Below, piece after piece: positions 50,641 through 60,862 of a stretch of 64,000 nucleotides of DNA; positions within the stretch are counted from its first letter, which is position 1, and the number at the start of each line of letters is the position of its first letter. The stretch comes from Nevskia ramosa DSM 11499 (GTDB lineage Bacteria > Pseudomonadota > Gammaproteobacteria > Nevskiales > Nevskiaceae). The stretch lies in NCBI RefSeq assembly GCF_000420645.1, contig NZ_ATVI01000006.1:620001-684000 (forward strand), in the 5' to 3' direction. A model generated the notes under the pieces. The model was not told where the DNA came from. It saw nothing but the letters and a program-made list of their open reading frames with translations, and ran no database searches. Both the position numbers and the translations under genes were made by a program.

Positions 50641-51474
50641 TCAGCCCGCCCGCAGCCCCGCCAGCACGGCCGTCGTTTCCGGCCTGGTCCCGCGCCAGCG
50701 CTGAAACGCTTCCGCGGCCTGTTCGACGAGCATGCCCAAACCGTCGGACAGCTTCGACGCGCCCTCGGCCTTCGCCCAGGCCAGGAATGGCTCGGAGGCC
50801 GGCCCGTAGTTCAGGTCGTAGGCGATGGCGCCCGGCGCGAACAGACCCGGTGGCAGACGCGGTACCGAGCCTTGATGGCCGGCGCTGGTGGCGTTCAGCA
50901 GGACATCGAACTGGTCGCCCTTCAGCGACAGATGGGTGCGCGGCACGATGTTGCCGAGCGGCTTCATCGCCGCGGCGATCTCTTCCGGCTTCCAGGGATT
51001 GCGGTTGGAGATGGCGAGGATCGACGGCGCTTCGGCGAGCAGCGGCGCGAGGATGCCGCGCGCAGCACCGCCGGCACCGAGCACCAGCACGCGCTTGCCC
51101 TTGACCACGACGCCGAGGTTGGCGACCAGATCGCGGACCAGGCCGGCGCCGTCGGTGTTGTCGCCCTGCCAACCGGTTGCGGTACGGATCAGCGTATTGA
51201 CCGCGCCGGCCTGCTCGGCGGCATCGGTACGGCTTTCGCACAGGCTCGCGGCGGCGGTCTTGTGCGGCAAGGTCAGGTTGAAGCCCTGCCAGCCTTCGCC
51301 GTGGAAGCGGGTCAGCGACGGGCCAAGCTCATCCGGGGCGATTTCGTAAGCCTCGTACAACAGCTTCTGGCCCAGGCTCTTGGCGAATGCGGCGTGGATG
51401 CGCGGCGACTTCGAGTGAGCGACCGGCTGGCCGAGCACCCCGTAACGGCTGACTTCACGATCGACGTTGGACAT
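50641..51474 (-). CDS. aroE: shikimate dehydrogenase
   Basis: 277 residues. It reduces 3-dehydroshikimate with NADPH. The substrate site includes GQPVAHSKSPRIHAAF and NLTLPHK with catalytic Lys72, then GDNTDGAG with Asp108. The NADP fold has VLVLGAGGAARGILAPL and the C-terminus DGLGMLVEQAAEAFQRW. ATG 51474 shares a base with the hemB stop (TGATG). Co-transcription with hemB is likely. Confidence 0.95.
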   Translation of the reverse strand: MSNVDREVSRYGVLGQPVAHSKSPRIHAAFAKSLGQKLLYEAYEIAPDELGPSLTRFHGEGWQGFNLTLPHKTAAASLCESRTDAAEQAGAVNTLIRTATGWQGDNTDGAGLVRDLVANLGVVVKGKRVLVLGAGGAARGILAPLLAEAPSILAISNRNPWKPEEIAAAMKPLGNIVPRTHLSLKGDQFDVLLNATSAGHQGSVPRLPPGLFAPGAIAYDLNYGPASEPFLAWAKAEGASKLSDGLGMLVEQAAEAFQRWRGTRPETTAVLAGLRAG

Positions 51475-52469
51475 CAAGCGTCCTTCAGCCACTGCGCGGC
51501 CTGCTTGGAGAAATAGCTCAGCACCATGTCGGCACCGGCGCGGCGGAAACAGAGCAGCGATTCCATCACCACCTTCTTTTCATCGAGCCAGCCGTTCTGG
51601 GCGGCGGCCTTGAGCATCGCGTATTCGCCGCTGACCTGATACGCGGCGACCGGCACGCCGAACTCGTCCTTGATGCGGCGGATGATGTCGAGATACGGCA
51701 TGCCCGGCTTGACCATGACGATGTCCGCACCTTCGGCGATATCCAGGCCGACTTCGCGCAGCGCTTCGTCGCTGTTCGCCGGGTCCATCTGGTAGGTGCG
51801 CTTGTCGCCCTTCAGCGCCGTGGCGGTGCCGACGGCATCGCGGAACGGGCCGTAGAAGGCGCTGGCGTACTTGGCCGCGTAGCTGAGGATCATCGTGTTG
51901 TGGCGCATGTCGCGCTCCAGCACCGAACGGATGGCGCCGACCCGGCCGTCCATCATGTCGCTCGGCGCCAGTACATCGGCTCCGGCGCGGGCCAGCACCA
52001 CGGCCTGCTTGCGCAGCGCTTCGAGGGTGATGTCGTTGGCGACGTAGCCGGCTTCATCGAGGATGCCGTCGTGGCCGTGGCTGGTGTATGGATCCAGCGC
52101 GATGTCGACGATCACGCCGAGGCCCGGGCAGGCTTCCTTGACGCGGGCAATGGCGCGCGGGATCAGGCCGTCCGGGTTCAGCGATTCGCTGCCGAATTCA
52201 TTCTTCAGCGCGGGCGGAATCACCGGGAACATCGCCACGGCGCTGATGCCAAGCGCGGCCAGCTCGCGGCATTCGGCGACCAGTTCATCGAGATTGCGAC
52301 GCACCTGGCCGGGCATCGAGGTGATCGGCCCGCGCAGATCTCCTTCGGCGACGAACAGCGGCTGGATCAGTTGGCCGGCGGCCAGACGCGTTTCGCGGCT
52401 CAGCTCGCGGGAAAACGCGGCAGCGCGCAGGCGGCGCGGACGGGTAGCGGGATAGGCACTGTGGACCAC
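51474..52469 (-). CDS. hemB: delta-aminolevulinic acid dehydratase (porphobilinogen synthase)
   Basis: 331 residues from GTG 52469. It condenses two 5-aminolevulinates to porphobilinogen for heme. Active-site lysines are Lys200 (SYAAKYASAFYGPF) and Lys254 (VMVKPGMPYLD). The metal region reads DIALDPYTSHGHDG, with Asp126 and Asp134 replacing the zinc cysteines, so it is the magnesium-type, zinc-independent form as in Pseudomonas. I prefer this GTG over ATG 52514 because a perfect TATAAT lies between them at 52502-52497. Confidence 0.93.
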   Translation of the reverse strand: MVHSAYPATRPRRLRAAAFSRELSRETRLAAGQLIQPLFVAEGDLRGPITSMPGQVRRNLDELVAECRELAALGISAVAMFPVIPPALKNEFGSESLNPDGLIPRAIARVKEACPGLGVIVDIALDPYTSHGHDGILDEAGYVANDITLEALRKQAVVLARAGADVLAPSDMMDGRVGAIRSVLERDMRHNTMILSYAAKYASAFYGPFRDAVGTATALKGDKRTYQMDPANSDEALREVGLDIAEGADIVMVKPGMPYLDIIRRIKDEFGVPVAAYQVSGEYAMLKAAAQNGWLDEKKVVMESLLCFRRAGADMVLSYFSKQAAQWLKDA

Positions 52470-52496
52470 GGCAGTCTCGCAAGCTGGGGAGGCGGG

Positions 52497-52502
52497 ATTA
52501 TA
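52497..52502 (-). promoter_or_regulatory. TATAAT -10 element of the hemB-aroE operon
   Basis: A perfect TATAAT on the minus strand, with TTGGTC 15 bases upstream as a poor -35. Transcription would start about 20 bases before the hemB GTG. Confidence 0.5.
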
Positions 52503-52650
52503 GTCGCCGGCCATCGCGACCAACCTGAGCCCCGGCTGGCGACGGCTTCCGGATACTTGCACCAGCGCGTCACCCGTTGCGCCAGAACGGCGCACGAGCT
52601 TGTTATGCTCGGGCAATGACTCCCCTCCGCTTCTTCAGGTCCGACGTCTG

Positions 52651-53217
52651 ATGAGTTCTGCCAACGCCGATCCCGAACGCCTGATCCGCCTGCTCGCAGA
52701 GACCGGCGCGGGCAATCAGCGCGCCTTTTCGCAGCTCTATCAGGCCTGCAGCTCGCATCTGTACGCCTTGCTGCTCCGTATGCTGAAACGTCGGGATTGG
52801 GCCGATGAAGCCTTGCAGGACTGTTTCTTGCGGGTTTGGCAGAAAGCGGACACCTACGCGCCGGAAAAAGGCGCGCCGTTGACCTGGCTGCTGACCGTCG
52901 CGCGTTATCGCGCACTGGACCTGCTGCGCATGAAGCGGCCGGAAGTCGAGATGCCCGAGGAAGGCGAAGAAGCTCCCATGACCTTCGCCGATCTCGGACA
53001 AAGTCCCGAGGATGGGGCCGTGGAGCGGGAAGGAATGGGCAAGTTGCACGAATGCATGAAGGACCTGCAGGACGAACAGAAGCGCAGCGTGCTGCTGGCT
53101 TATTACGAGGGCTATACGCATCAGGAACTGGCGCGGCAGATGAACGCGCCACTGGGTACGGTGAAGAGCTGGGTGCGCCGCGGTCTGTCGCGCCTTCGTG
53201 AATGTCTGGATCGGTGA
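52651..53217 (+). CDS. ECF sigma factor (RpoE-like)
   Basis: 188 residues. Region 2 covers about residues 22-90 (AFSQLYQACSSHLYALLLRML, WADEALQDCFLRVWQKADTY, LTWLLTVARYRALDLLRMK). A linker follows, and region 4 is LQDEQKRSVLLAYYEGYTHQELARQMNAPLGTVKSWVRRGLSRLRECL. Its anti-sigma gene follows 13 bp downstream. ATG 52651 is favoured by the family N-terminus. It is divergent from hemB. Targets are unknown; envelope or oxidative stress is usual for the group. Confidence 0.93.
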   Translation: MSSANADPERLIRLLAETGAGNQRAFSQLYQACSSHLYALLLRMLKRRDWADEALQDCFLRVWQKADTYAPEKGAPLTWLLTVARYRALDLLRMKRPEVEMPEEGEEAPMTFADLGQSPEDGAVEREGMGKLHECMKDLQDEQKRSVLLAYYEGYTHQELARQMNAPLGTVKSWVRRGLSRLRECLDR

Positions 53218-53230
53218 GCAACGGCAAGCC

Positions 53231-54034
53231 ATGAAGTACGAAAACGCCAAGCTGCGCCAGATGCTCGCTGCCGAGTACGTGCTCGGCACGCTGCGCGGGC
53301 GCGCGCGTCGCCGTTTCGAACGCCTCGCAAGCGCCGACGCCGCCACCCGCGCCGAAATCCGTTTCTGGGAAACGCGCCTCGCCGGTCTCGCTGCCAATCT
53401 CGCGCCGCAGACGCCGCCGCCGGCGATCTGGCAGAAGCTCGAACAGCAGATCGGCCCCGAACGGCCGAGCACCGTGACGCCGATCCGCAAGCCGGCCCCG
53501 ACGCCGGGCAAGACGCCGGCACGCGCCGCCAACGACAGCTCGCCGCCGGCGCCGATGTGGCGCATCTTCGCCGGTCTGGCCACGGCTGCAGCCGTGGTCG
53601 TCGCGGTGCTGATCGGCACCCGCGTACCGCTGCCGGGAACGGCTCCGGTGCCGGTGCCGGTGGCAACCGCACCGACCTCGCCGGAGCCGACGCAGGTCGC
53701 GTCGACGGTTTACGTATCGCTCCTCAAGCTGCCGGAATCGACGATGCAGTGGACGCTCAGCGTCCGCCCGGAAGCCGATGAAGTGAAGGCGGTGGCCAGT
53801 GGCGAGTATCCGAAGCTGGGCGAGCACAGCCTCGAGCTGTGGTTGATCACCGACGCCGGCCCGGTATCGCTCGGCCTGCTGCCGACCACCGGCAGCGGCA
53901 CGATGAAGATGCCGCTCAGCGTCAAGGGCGATCAGCTGACCCTGGCGGTCAGCCTCGAACCCGTCGGTGGTTCACCGACCGGCAAGCCGACCGGCCCAGT
54001 GCTGACTTCGGGGCCGGCGATCAAGGCGGTCTGA
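53231..54034 (+). CDS. anti-sigma factor, RskA-like
   Basis: 267 residues. The N-terminal cytosolic sigma-binding part includes [25 protein letters not shown] and [11 protein letters not shown] Pro-rich linker leads to one TM helix near residues 108-131 ([21 protein letters not shown]). The periplasmic RskA domain follows ([43 protein letters not shown]). It lacks the zinc HxxxCxxC motif of ChrR-type anti-sigmas. It should hold the ECF sigma factor at the membrane until cleaved. Confidence 0.9.
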   Translation: MKYENAKLRQMLAAEYVLGTLRGRARRRFERLASADAATRAEIRFWETRLAGLAANLAPQTPPPAIWQKLEQQIGPERPSTVTPIRKPAPTPGKTPARAANDSSPPAPMWRIFAGLATAAAVVVAVLIGTRVPLPGTAPVPVPVATAPTSPEPTQVASTVYVSLLKLPESTMQWTLSVRPEADEVKAVASGEYPKLGEHSLELWLITDAGPVSLGLLPTTGSGTMKMPLSVKGDQLTLAVSLEPVGGSPTGKPTGPVLTSGPAIKAV

Positions 54035-54051
54035 AGCTCGGCAGGCTGTAT

Positions 54052-54094
54052 CGAAAGCGGCGCCCCGGAGTTTTCAGGGCGCCGCTTTCGTTTG
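54052..54094 (+). terminator. intrinsic terminator after the sigma/anti-sigma operon
   Basis: CGAAAGCGGCGCCC (54052-54065) and GGGCGCCGCTTTCG (54077-54090) form a perfect 14-bp stem, followed by TTTG. Confidence 0.88.
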
Positions 54095-54185
54095 CGGCCT
54101 GCGCTGTCGCTGGCAACCATCGGCGCTGATCGGTACCTTCCCGGTTCGCCGCGAACAACCCCAAGACCAACTGTCCCGAAACGCC

Positions 54186-55688
54186 ATGACCGAATCCAGA
54201 TCGAAGACCGCGCTGCTCGCCATCGACCAGGGCACCACCAGCACGCGGGCGATCGTCTTCGATCGGCTCGGCAACAAGCTCGGCGTGTCGCAGTGCGAGC
54301 TGCCGCAGTCGTTCCCGGATTCCGGCTGGGTCGAACACGATGCCGCGCGCATCTGGACCGATACCCTGGCCTGCGCCAAGGGCGCGCTCGCCGAGGCCAA
54401 GCTGCAGGCCAGCGATCTCGCCGCGATCGGCATCACCAACCAGCGCGAAACCACCGTGGTCTGGGATCGCAAGACCGGCGAGCCGATCCACCCGGCGATC
54501 GTCTGGCAGGACCGCCGCACCGCCAACTTCTGCGACGAGAACAGCGCAGCCTTCCTTGAGCAGAAGCTGAACCTCAGCACCGGCCTGTTGCTCGATCCTT
54601 ACTTCTCGGCGACCAAGATCGCCTGGATGCTCGACCACGTCGACGGCGCCCGTGCCCGTGCGGAAGCTGGCGAACTGGCCTTCGGCACTATCGATTGCTG
54701 GCTGCTCTGGAACCTCACCGGCGGCAAGGTGCACGCCACCGACGCCACCAACGCCTCGCGCACCCTGCTCTACAACCTGCATACCGCGGACTGGGACGAC
54801 CAGCTGCTGGCCTTCTTCAAGCTGCCGCGCTCGCTGCTGCCCGAAGTACGCGATTCCGCTGCCGACTACGGCCAGACCGATGCCGAACTGCTCGGCAGTG
54901 CGGTGACCATCGGCGCGCTGGTCGGCGATCAGCAGGCGGCGACCGTCGGCCAGGCCTGCTTCCAGCCCGGCATGATCAAGAGCACTTACGGCACCGGCTG
55001 CTTCGTGGTGCTGAACACCGGCGACAAGGCGGTGCAGTCCGAACACCGCTTGCTGAGCACCGTCGCCTACCGGCTGAAGGGCGAAACCACGCACGCGCTT
55101 GAAGGTTCGATCTTCGTCGCCGGCGCCGCCGTGCAATGGCTGCGTGACGCCGTGCACCTGATCGGCTCCGCCGCCGAAACCGAAGCGCTGGCCAAGACCA
55201 TCCCGGACACCCAGGGCGTCTATCTGGTGCCGGCGTTCACCGGCCTCGGCGCGCCGTACTGGGATCCGCGCGCCCGCGGCGCGATCCTCGGCCTGACCCG
55301 TGATTCCGGCATCGCCCATATCGTTCGCGCCGCACTCGAATCGGTCTGCTACCAGACCCGCGATCTGCTCGACGCGATGGCCAAGGACGCGATCGCGCCG
55401 ACCGAATTGCGAGTCGACGGCGGCATGGCGGTCAACGACTGGCTGATGCAGTTCCTCGCCGATATCGTCCGCGTCACCGTGGTCCGTCCGCAGACGGTGG
55501 AAACCACGGCACTCGGTGCCGCGCTGCTCGCCGGCCTGACTTCAGGCGTCTACGAATCGCTGGACGAGATTGCCGCGCTGTGGCGCGCCGACGCCCGCTT
55601 CGAGCCGCAGATGGACGCCAAGCGTGCCGATGCGCTGTACGCCGGCTGGCTGGCCGCGGTGGCGCGGACGCGCTCCGCGGCGGCCTGA
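54186..55688 (+). CDS. glpK: glycerol kinase
   Basis: 500 residues of the FGGY family, the usual length. It phosphorylates glycerol to glycerol 3-phosphate. Landmarks are [15 protein letters not shown] at the N-terminus, [18 protein letters not shown], the glycerol-site region [39 protein letters not shown] and [17 protein letters not shown]. There is no glpF or glpD in the window. Its TGA abuts the stop of the convergent hydrolase. Confidence 0.96.
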   Translation: MTESRSKTALLAIDQGTTSTRAIVFDRLGNKLGVSQCELPQSFPDSGWVEHDAARIWTDTLACAKGALAEAKLQASDLAAIGITNQRETTVVWDRKTGEPIHPAIVWQDRRTANFCDENSAAFLEQKLNLSTGLLLDPYFSATKIAWMLDHVDGARARAEAGELAFGTIDCWLLWNLTGGKVHATDATNASRTLLYNLHTADWDDQLLAFFKLPRSLLPEVRDSAADYGQTDAELLGSAVTIGALVGDQQAATVGQACFQPGMIKSTYGTGCFVVLNTGDKAVQSEHRLLSTVAYRLKGETTHALEGSIFVAGAAVQWLRDAVHLIGSAAETEALAKTIPDTQGVYLVPAFTGLGAPYWDPRARGAILGLTRDSGIAHIVRAALESVCYQTRDLLDAMAKDAIAPTELRVDGGMAVNDWLMQFLADIVRVTVVRPQTVETTALGAALLAGLTSGVYESLDEIAALWRADARFEPQMDAKRADALYAGWLAAVARTRSAAA

Positions 55689-56531
55689 TCAGGCGCCGGA
55701 CTTCGCCCTCGACACCACGCGTCGCTGCATCCCGTTCTCGGTAAAGAACTGGACGATTTCCGGCAGCATCCGCTCCGGCCTGGTGCGCAGTTCGAGGATC
55801 GATCGGGCTTCGATGAACTTGGCGTTCGGCAACTGCCGGGCCAGTGCGGCGGCATCGTCGAACGGGTGCAGGAAATCGCCGGTGTGGCCGATGATCAGGG
55901 TCGGCATGGTCATCGCGCGGCGGGCGGCGATCTCCGGCACCACCGGGCCGACCAGGATGCCGTGCAGCACCGCGCCGAGCTCTTCCGGCGCCATCGACAG
56001 CAGGTTCATCAGGCTGATGCCGGTGTTGTTCCTGGGCCTTGGCATCGCACGCCAGAACTTCGCCCACAACCGCACCAGCGGCTTGGCGCGGCGCACGGTG
56101 ACCAGCAGCGGTGCGAACAGGATCGCCGCCGACGGCGTCGCCCATTCCATCACCGGCATCTCGATGAACAGCGCGCGCACCCGGTTCGGCGCCAGCGCGG
56201 CGACGTGCAGGCTGACATCGGCACCGAGCGACAGGCCGCCGATCACCGCCTGGCGCACCTGCAGATGGTCGAGCAGGGCGATGACCTGCTTGGCGTAGAG
56301 ATCGAAGCGGTGCAACGTCGGATCATGCGGCCGATCACTGCGGCCATGGCCGAGCAGGTCGAGCAGCACGACTCTGAAGCCGGCATCGGCCAGTGCGCAG
56401 CCGAGGTCGCGGTTGACGTTGGCATCGAGCAGCAGGCCGTGCAGCAGCACCACGGTCTGCGGGCCGGCGCCATGAACCTCGTAGGACAGGCGATGTTCGC
56501 CGTACTCGAAATGGCGCAGTTCGTAGATCAA
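55689..56531 (-). CDS. alpha/beta hydrolase
   Basis: 280 residues from TTG 56531, chosen because GGAG sits about 7 bases before it and the family begins at ELRHFEYGEHRLSYEVHG. The oxyanion segment is LLHGLLLDAN, the nucleophile is in GGLSLGADVS, the Asp is probably in IGHTGDFLHPFDD, and the catalytic His may be in the same segment or displaced near the C-terminus. The substrate is unknown. The stop codons of this gene and glpK are directly adjacent inside the palindrome GCCTGATCAGGC (55683-55694). Confidence 0.85.
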   Translation of the reverse strand: MIYELRHFEYGEHRLSYEVHGAGPQTVVLLHGLLLDANVNRDLGCALADAGFRVVLLDLLGHGRSDRPHDPTLHRFDLYAKQVIALLDHLQVRQAVIGGLSLGADVSLHVAALAPNRVRALFIEMPVMEWATPSAAILFAPLLVTVRRAKPLVRLWAKFWRAMPRPRNNTGISLMNLLSMAPEELGAVLHGILVGPVVPEIAARRAMTMPTLIIGHTGDFLHPFDDAAALARQLPNAKFIEARSILELRTRPERMLPEIVQFFTENGMQRRVVSRAKSGA

Positions 56532-56704
56532 GACAGGCTCCGGCGGGACAGGCGCGAGTTGCGCCGCTTTACTGTAACGCCCGCGCAACGATGTCTGCGA
56601 TTGCTGCGCTTTGCACGGTTGGCATTCGGTTGCGCAGTGCAACAAGCAGGGTTAAGTTGCCGGCCGTGACCCTTTCCCTGGAATGACGTGGCATCTGACG
56701 TGGC

Positions 56705-58084
56705 ATGAAGATCGTGATCCTGGGTGCCGGTCAGGTCGGCTCGACCCTGGCCGAGAACCTGGCCCGTGAAGCGAACGACATCACCGTCGTCGACGCCAGC
56801 CGCGCGGCGCTGAACGCCTTGCAGGAACGCCTCGATATCCGCACTGTGCTCGGCCACGCCTCGCATCCGAGCACCCTGCGCCGCGCCGGCGTCAACGATG
56901 CCGACATGATCATCGCCGTCACCGACAGCGACGAGACCAACATGCTCGCCTGCCGGATCAGCCAGACGCTGTTCCACACGCCGACCAAGATCGCCCGGGT
57001 TCGTGCTGCCGAATACCTGAACGAGGAAGACCGGCTGTTCCTGCCCGACGCGCTGAGCGTCGACATGCGGATCAGCCCCGAGCAACTGGTCACCGACGCG
57101 ATCCTGCGGCTGATCGAGTATCCGGGCGCGCTGCAGGTGGTCGATTTCGCCGACGGAAAAGTCCAGCTGGTCGGCGTGCGCGCCTATTACGGCGGGCCGC
57201 TGGTCGGCAACGAGCTGAAGGAACTGCCGTCGCATCTGCCAGCCGGCGTCGACGCTCGTGTGGCGGCGATCTACCGGCGCGGCAAGCCGATCATTCCCGA
57301 AGGCTCGACGATCATCGAGGCCGAGGACGAAGTGTTCTTCGTCGGCGCCAAGCTGCACATCCCGAAGATCATGGCCGAGCTGCGCAAGGCCGATCGCCCG
57401 GTGAAGCGGGTGATGCTCGCTGGCGGCGGCAACATCGGCATGCGTCTGGCGCGTGCGCTGGAAAAGAAGCTGCAAGTGAAGATCATCGAGCGCAACGGCG
57501 AACGCGCCCGTTATCTGTCCGAGCAGCTGAACCACGTCGTCGTACTGGCCGGTGATGCAGCCAACGAGGCGTTGCTCGAAGAAGAGAACATCGAGGACAC
57601 CGATGTCTTTTGCGCCGTCACCAATGACGATGAAGCGAATATCCTGTCGGCGATGCTGGCCAAGCGGCTCGGCGCGCGGCGGGTTCTGTCGCTGATCAAC
57701 CGCCTGGCTTACGTCGATCTGGTCGAAGGCGGGGCGATCGATATCGCGGTGTCGCCGCAGCAGGCCACGGTGTCGGCGCTGCTTGCCCACGTGCGGCGCG
57801 GCGATGTCGCCAAGGTGCATTCCCTGCGCCGCGGCGCGGCGGAAGCGATCGAAGCGGTAGCTCACGGCGATCGCCATAACTCGAAGGTGGTCGGCCGCCG
57901 ACTCGACGAGGTGAAGCTGCCGCCGGGCACCACGATCGGCGCGATCGTCCGCGGCGACGACGTGATCATTGCCCATCGCGACGTGGTCATCGAGGCCGAG
58001 GATCACGTGATCCTGTTCATCGTCGACAAGCGCCGCACCAAGGATGTCGAGAAGCTGTTTCAGGTCGGCCTGACGTTCATCTGA
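56705..58084 (+). CDS. trkA: Trk system potassium uptake protein TrkA
   Basis: 459 residues, two RCK halves. The first NAD-binding motif is [18 protein letters not shown] (4-21) and the second [16 protein letters not shown] (near 240). Each is followed by a TrkA-C domain ([47 protein letters not shown]). It gates the TrkH channel on the cytosolic face. trkH is convergent immediately downstream, a less usual layout than a trkAH operon. Confidence 0.95.
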   Translation: MKIVILGAGQVGSTLAENLAREANDITVVDASRAALNALQERLDIRTVLGHASHPSTLRRAGVNDADMIIAVTDSDETNMLACRISQTLFHTPTKIARVRAAEYLNEEDRLFLPDALSVDMRISPEQLVTDAILRLIEYPGALQVVDFADGKVQLVGVRAYYGGPLVGNELKELPSHLPAGVDARVAAIYRRGKPIIPEGSTIIEAEDEVFFVGAKLHIPKIMAELRKADRPVKRVMLAGGGNIGMRLARALEKKLQVKIIERNGERARYLSEQLNHVVVLAGDAANEALLEEENIEDTDVFCAVTNDDEANILSAMLAKRLGARRVLSLINRLAYVDLVEGGAIDIAVSPQQATVSALLAHVRRGDVAKVHSLRRGAAEAIEAVAHGDRHNSKVVGRRLDEVKLPPGTTIGAIVRGDDVIIAHRDVVIEAEDHVILFIVDKRRTKDVEKLFQVGLTFI

Positions 58085-58099
58085 ACGCCGCTGGCAGCG

Positions 58100-59557
58100 C
58101 TATTCGCGCCAGAACGTCGGCGTCAGCAGCACCACGAGCACGAACACTTCGAGACGGCCGATCAGCATCGCCGAGGTGCAGGTCCAGGTCTGGAAGCCGG
58201 TCAGCGTCTGATAAGTGCCGGCAGGGCCGACCGCCCCAATGCCCGGCCCGGTATTGTTGATCGACGCGATCACGGCGCTGAACGAGGTCGGCAGGTCCAT
58301 GCCGGAGAGCACCAGCAGCATGCTCAAGCTCACCACGCTGATCGTGTACAGATGAATGAAGCCGAACACCGACAGCACGGTGCGATCGGAAATCACCTGG
58401 CCACCGACCTTCAAGGTCGATACCGCGCTCGGATGCACCAGGCTGGTGAGTTCGCGCGCGCTCTGCTTGAACAGGATCAGCAGGCGGATCATCTTGATGC
58501 CGCCGCCGGTGGAGCCTGCAGCGCTCAGCACGCAGGACAGCATCAGCATCCACAGGCTGGCGAACACCGGCCACTGGCCGAAGTCGGTACTCGCCAGGCC
58601 GCAGGTCAGGCCGACCGATATGACGTTGAAAAACGCGTGGCGCAGCGCCGTCCAGTAGCTGGGGTAGGAACCGAGCAGCCAGACATAGAACGCCAGGCCA
58701 AAGCTGCTGATGACGACCAGCAGCAGCATGGTGCGGATTTCGGCATCGCGCAGATACGGCTGCAGCGACCGAGCGCGCCAGCAGACGAAATGGGTGGCGA
58801 AGTTGATGCCGGCGAGCAGCATGAAAACCGCGGCGATCGCTTCTATCAGCGGCGAATTGAAATAGCCGATGCTGGCGTCGTGGGTCGAGAACCCGCCCAG
58901 CGACAGCACCGAGAACGAGTGGCAGACGGCGTCGAACCAGCTCATGCCGGCCAGGCGGAACGCGAACACGCAGGCCACGGTCAGGCCGGTGTAGATCAGC
59001 CAGATCGAACGCGCCGTCTGCACGAAACGCGGCGTCAGCTTGGAATCCTTGATCGGGCCGGTAGCTTCGGCGCGATAGACCTGCATGCCGCCGACACCGA
59101 GCAGCGGCAGCACCGCCATCGCCAGACCGATGATGCCGAGGCCGCCGAGCCAGGTCAGCTCGTGCCGCCACAGATTGTGGGCATGCGGCAGGTGATCGAG
59201 GCCGGTGATCACCGTGGCGCCAGTGGTGGTGACGCCGGACATGGTCTCGAAATAGGCATCGGTGAACGACATGCCGAGCCCGAGGATCATCGGCACCGTG
59301 GCCGTGGCCGCGACCAGCATCCAGATCAGCGCAACGAGCAGAAAACCATCACGCGATTTCAGTTCGCGACGATGCCAGCGGCCAACGATCCACATCACGA
59401 AACCGACCGCGAAGTTGATCGCGGCACCGGCCACGAACGGCGGCAGCGCGCCTTCGTCGAAATACAGCGATACCCCGATCGGCGGCAGGAAAGCCACTGA
59501 AAATGCCATCAGCAGAATGCCGAGCGGCCGAATGACGTGGAGCAGATCCTTCAGCAA
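58100..59557 (-). CDS. trkH: Trk system potassium uptake protein TrkH
   Basis: 485 residues, multi-spanning. The four pore-loop regions are readable: TMSGVTTTGATVI, SFSVLSLGGFSTHDASIGYF, SAAGSTGGGIKMIR and INNTGPGIGAVGPAGTY, each carrying the selectivity-filter glycine. The length matches E. coli TrkH. The start at TTG 59557 fits the family N-terminus (LKDLLHVIRPLGILLMAFSV) but lacks a good ribosome site. It works with TrkA encoded convergently next to it. Confidence 0.94.
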   Translation of the reverse strand: MLKDLLHVIRPLGILLMAFSVAFLPPIGVSLYFDEGALPPFVAGAAINFAVGFVMWIVGRWHRRELKSRDGFLLVALIWMLVAATATVPMILGLGMSFTDAYFETMSGVTTTGATVITGLDHLPHAHNLWRHELTWLGGLGIIGLAMAVLPLLGVGGMQVYRAEATGPIKDSKLTPRFVQTARSIWLIYTGLTVACVFAFRLAGMSWFDAVCHSFSVLSLGGFSTHDASIGYFNSPLIEAIAAVFMLLAGINFATHFVCWRARSLQPYLRDAEIRTMLLLVVISSFGLAFYVWLLGSYPSYWTALRHAFFNVISVGLTCGLASTDFGQWPVFASLWMLMLSCVLSAAGSTGGGIKMIRLLILFKQSARELTSLVHPSAVSTLKVGGQVISDRTVLSVFGFIHLYTISVVSLSMLLVLSGMDLPTSFSAVIASINNTGPGIGAVGPAGTYQTLTGFQTWTCTSAMLIGRLEVFVLVVLLTPTFWRE

Positions 59558-59680
59558 GGCTTGAGGTCGGCAGCGGGGGACAGCCGCAGTTTACAACGGG
59601 CGCCGCAACGCCCCGGTCGGCAAACCGTGCAGCAGCGGCTTTCCGTAAAATGCGCGGCGACCGCCCGACCATCGCCGCTC

Positions 59681-60619
59681 ATGTCCGTCTTCACCAAAGT
59701 TAGCCACGCCGAACTCGAAGCCTTCCTGCACCAGTACGATCTGGGCGCGCTGCTCGGCTTCACCGGCATCGGCGAGGGCATCGAGAACACCAATTATTTT
59801 GTCGACACCAGCCGCGGCCGCTGGGTGCTGACCCTGTTCGAGCGCCTGAACTACGACGATCTGCCGTTCTTCCTCGGCCTGATGGAACACCTGGCGCGCC
59901 ATGGTTACCCGAGCGCCTTGCCGGTGGCCGACAACGACGGCCAGAGCCTGAAGGCGCTGAATGGCAAGCCGGCGGCGCTGGTTGCAAGACTCACCGGCCA
60001 GAGCGTGCTGTTTCCGTCGCTCGCGCAGTGCGCCGCTGTCGGCCATGCGCTGGGTGAACTGCACAAGCTCACCGCCAGCTACACCGGCACCTGCTTCAAC
60101 GCGCGCGGTGTGGAATGGCGCCGCAGCACCTGCGAAACCCTGCTGCCGCACGTTGCCGCCGATGCCCGCGCATTGATCGCCGATGAACTCGAAGCGCAGT
60201 CCCGTCTCGATCTCGCCGCGCTGCCGCAAGGCGTGATCCACGCCGATCTGTTCAAGGACAACGTGCTGTTCGTCGACGAGCGCCTGACCGGCGTCATCGA
60301 CTTCTACTACGCCTGCAACGACGCCCTGCTCTACGACCTGGCTGTGACCCTGAACGACTGGTGCGCCGAGCCCGATGGCAGCCTCAACCGCGCCCACTCG
60401 GCCGCGTTGCTGTCCGCCTATCGCGCCTGCCGGCCACCTACCGCCGCCGAGACCAAGGCCTGGCCGCTGGTGCTGCGCGCCGCCGCGTTCCGCTTCTACC
60501 TGTCCCGCCTGTACGACTGGACCTTCCCGCGCGAAGGCGACCTCGTCCACATCAAGGATCCGGAGCCGTATCGACGAATTCTCGAGCATCACCGTGGGCA
60601 GACGCCGCCGGCGCTGTAG
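59681..60619 (+). CDS. thrB: homoserine kinase, ChoK/APH type
   Basis: 312 residues of the aminoglycoside-phosphotransferase-like fold used as ThrB in many Proteobacteria. The start SVFTKVSHAELEAFLHQYDLG and GIGEGIENTNYFVDT are typical. The catalytic loop is VIHADLFKDNVLF with Asp189, and the metal Asp is in GVIDFYYACND. It phosphorylates homoserine in threonine synthesis. The TAG stop lies in the loop of a small 6-bp hairpin (60609-60625). Confidence 0.93.
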   Translation: MSVFTKVSHAELEAFLHQYDLGALLGFTGIGEGIENTNYFVDTSRGRWVLTLFERLNYDDLPFFLGLMEHLARHGYPSALPVADNDGQSLKALNGKPAALVARLTGQSVLFPSLAQCAAVGHALGELHKLTASYTGTCFNARGVEWRRSTCETLLPHVAADARALIADELEAQSRLDLAALPQGVIHADLFKDNVLFVDERLTGVIDFYYACNDALLYDLAVTLNDWCAEPDGSLNRAHSAALLSAYRACRPPTAAETKAWPLVLRAAAFRFYLSRLYDWTFPREGDLVHIKDPEPYRRILEHHRGQTPPAL

Positions 60620-60628
60620 GCGCCGCGC

Positions 60629-60862
60629 TCAGCAACAACGCGGATTCGCCGCACTCCCATAACGCGCATCCTGCCGCTCGCGAAAGAACTCGGCGTAGCT
60701 CATCACCGGTTCGCCCGGATGCGTGGTTTCGCGGTGCCGGACATAAGTGGCGTAGTCCGGCACGCCGACCGCCAGATTGGCGGTCTCGGCCGCCTTCTTC
60801 CACGCGGCATGCAGCCGCGCGATCAGGCTGGAATCGGGCGCTTCAGGCCGCGGCCGGCGCAT
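60629..60862 (-). CDS. YbdD/YjiX-family small protein (CstA partner)
   Basis: 77 residues. The conserved parts are AVGVPDYATYVRHRETTHPGEPVMSYAEFFRERQDARYG and the C-terminal CC. These small proteins are encoded directly after cstA/btsT and are needed for or modulate transport. ATG 60862 overlaps the cstA end by 20 bp. Confidence 0.88.
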   Translation of the reverse strand: MRRPRPEAPDSSLIARLHAAWKKAAETANLAVGVPDYATYVRHRETTHPGEPVMSYAEFFRERQDARYGSAANPRCC

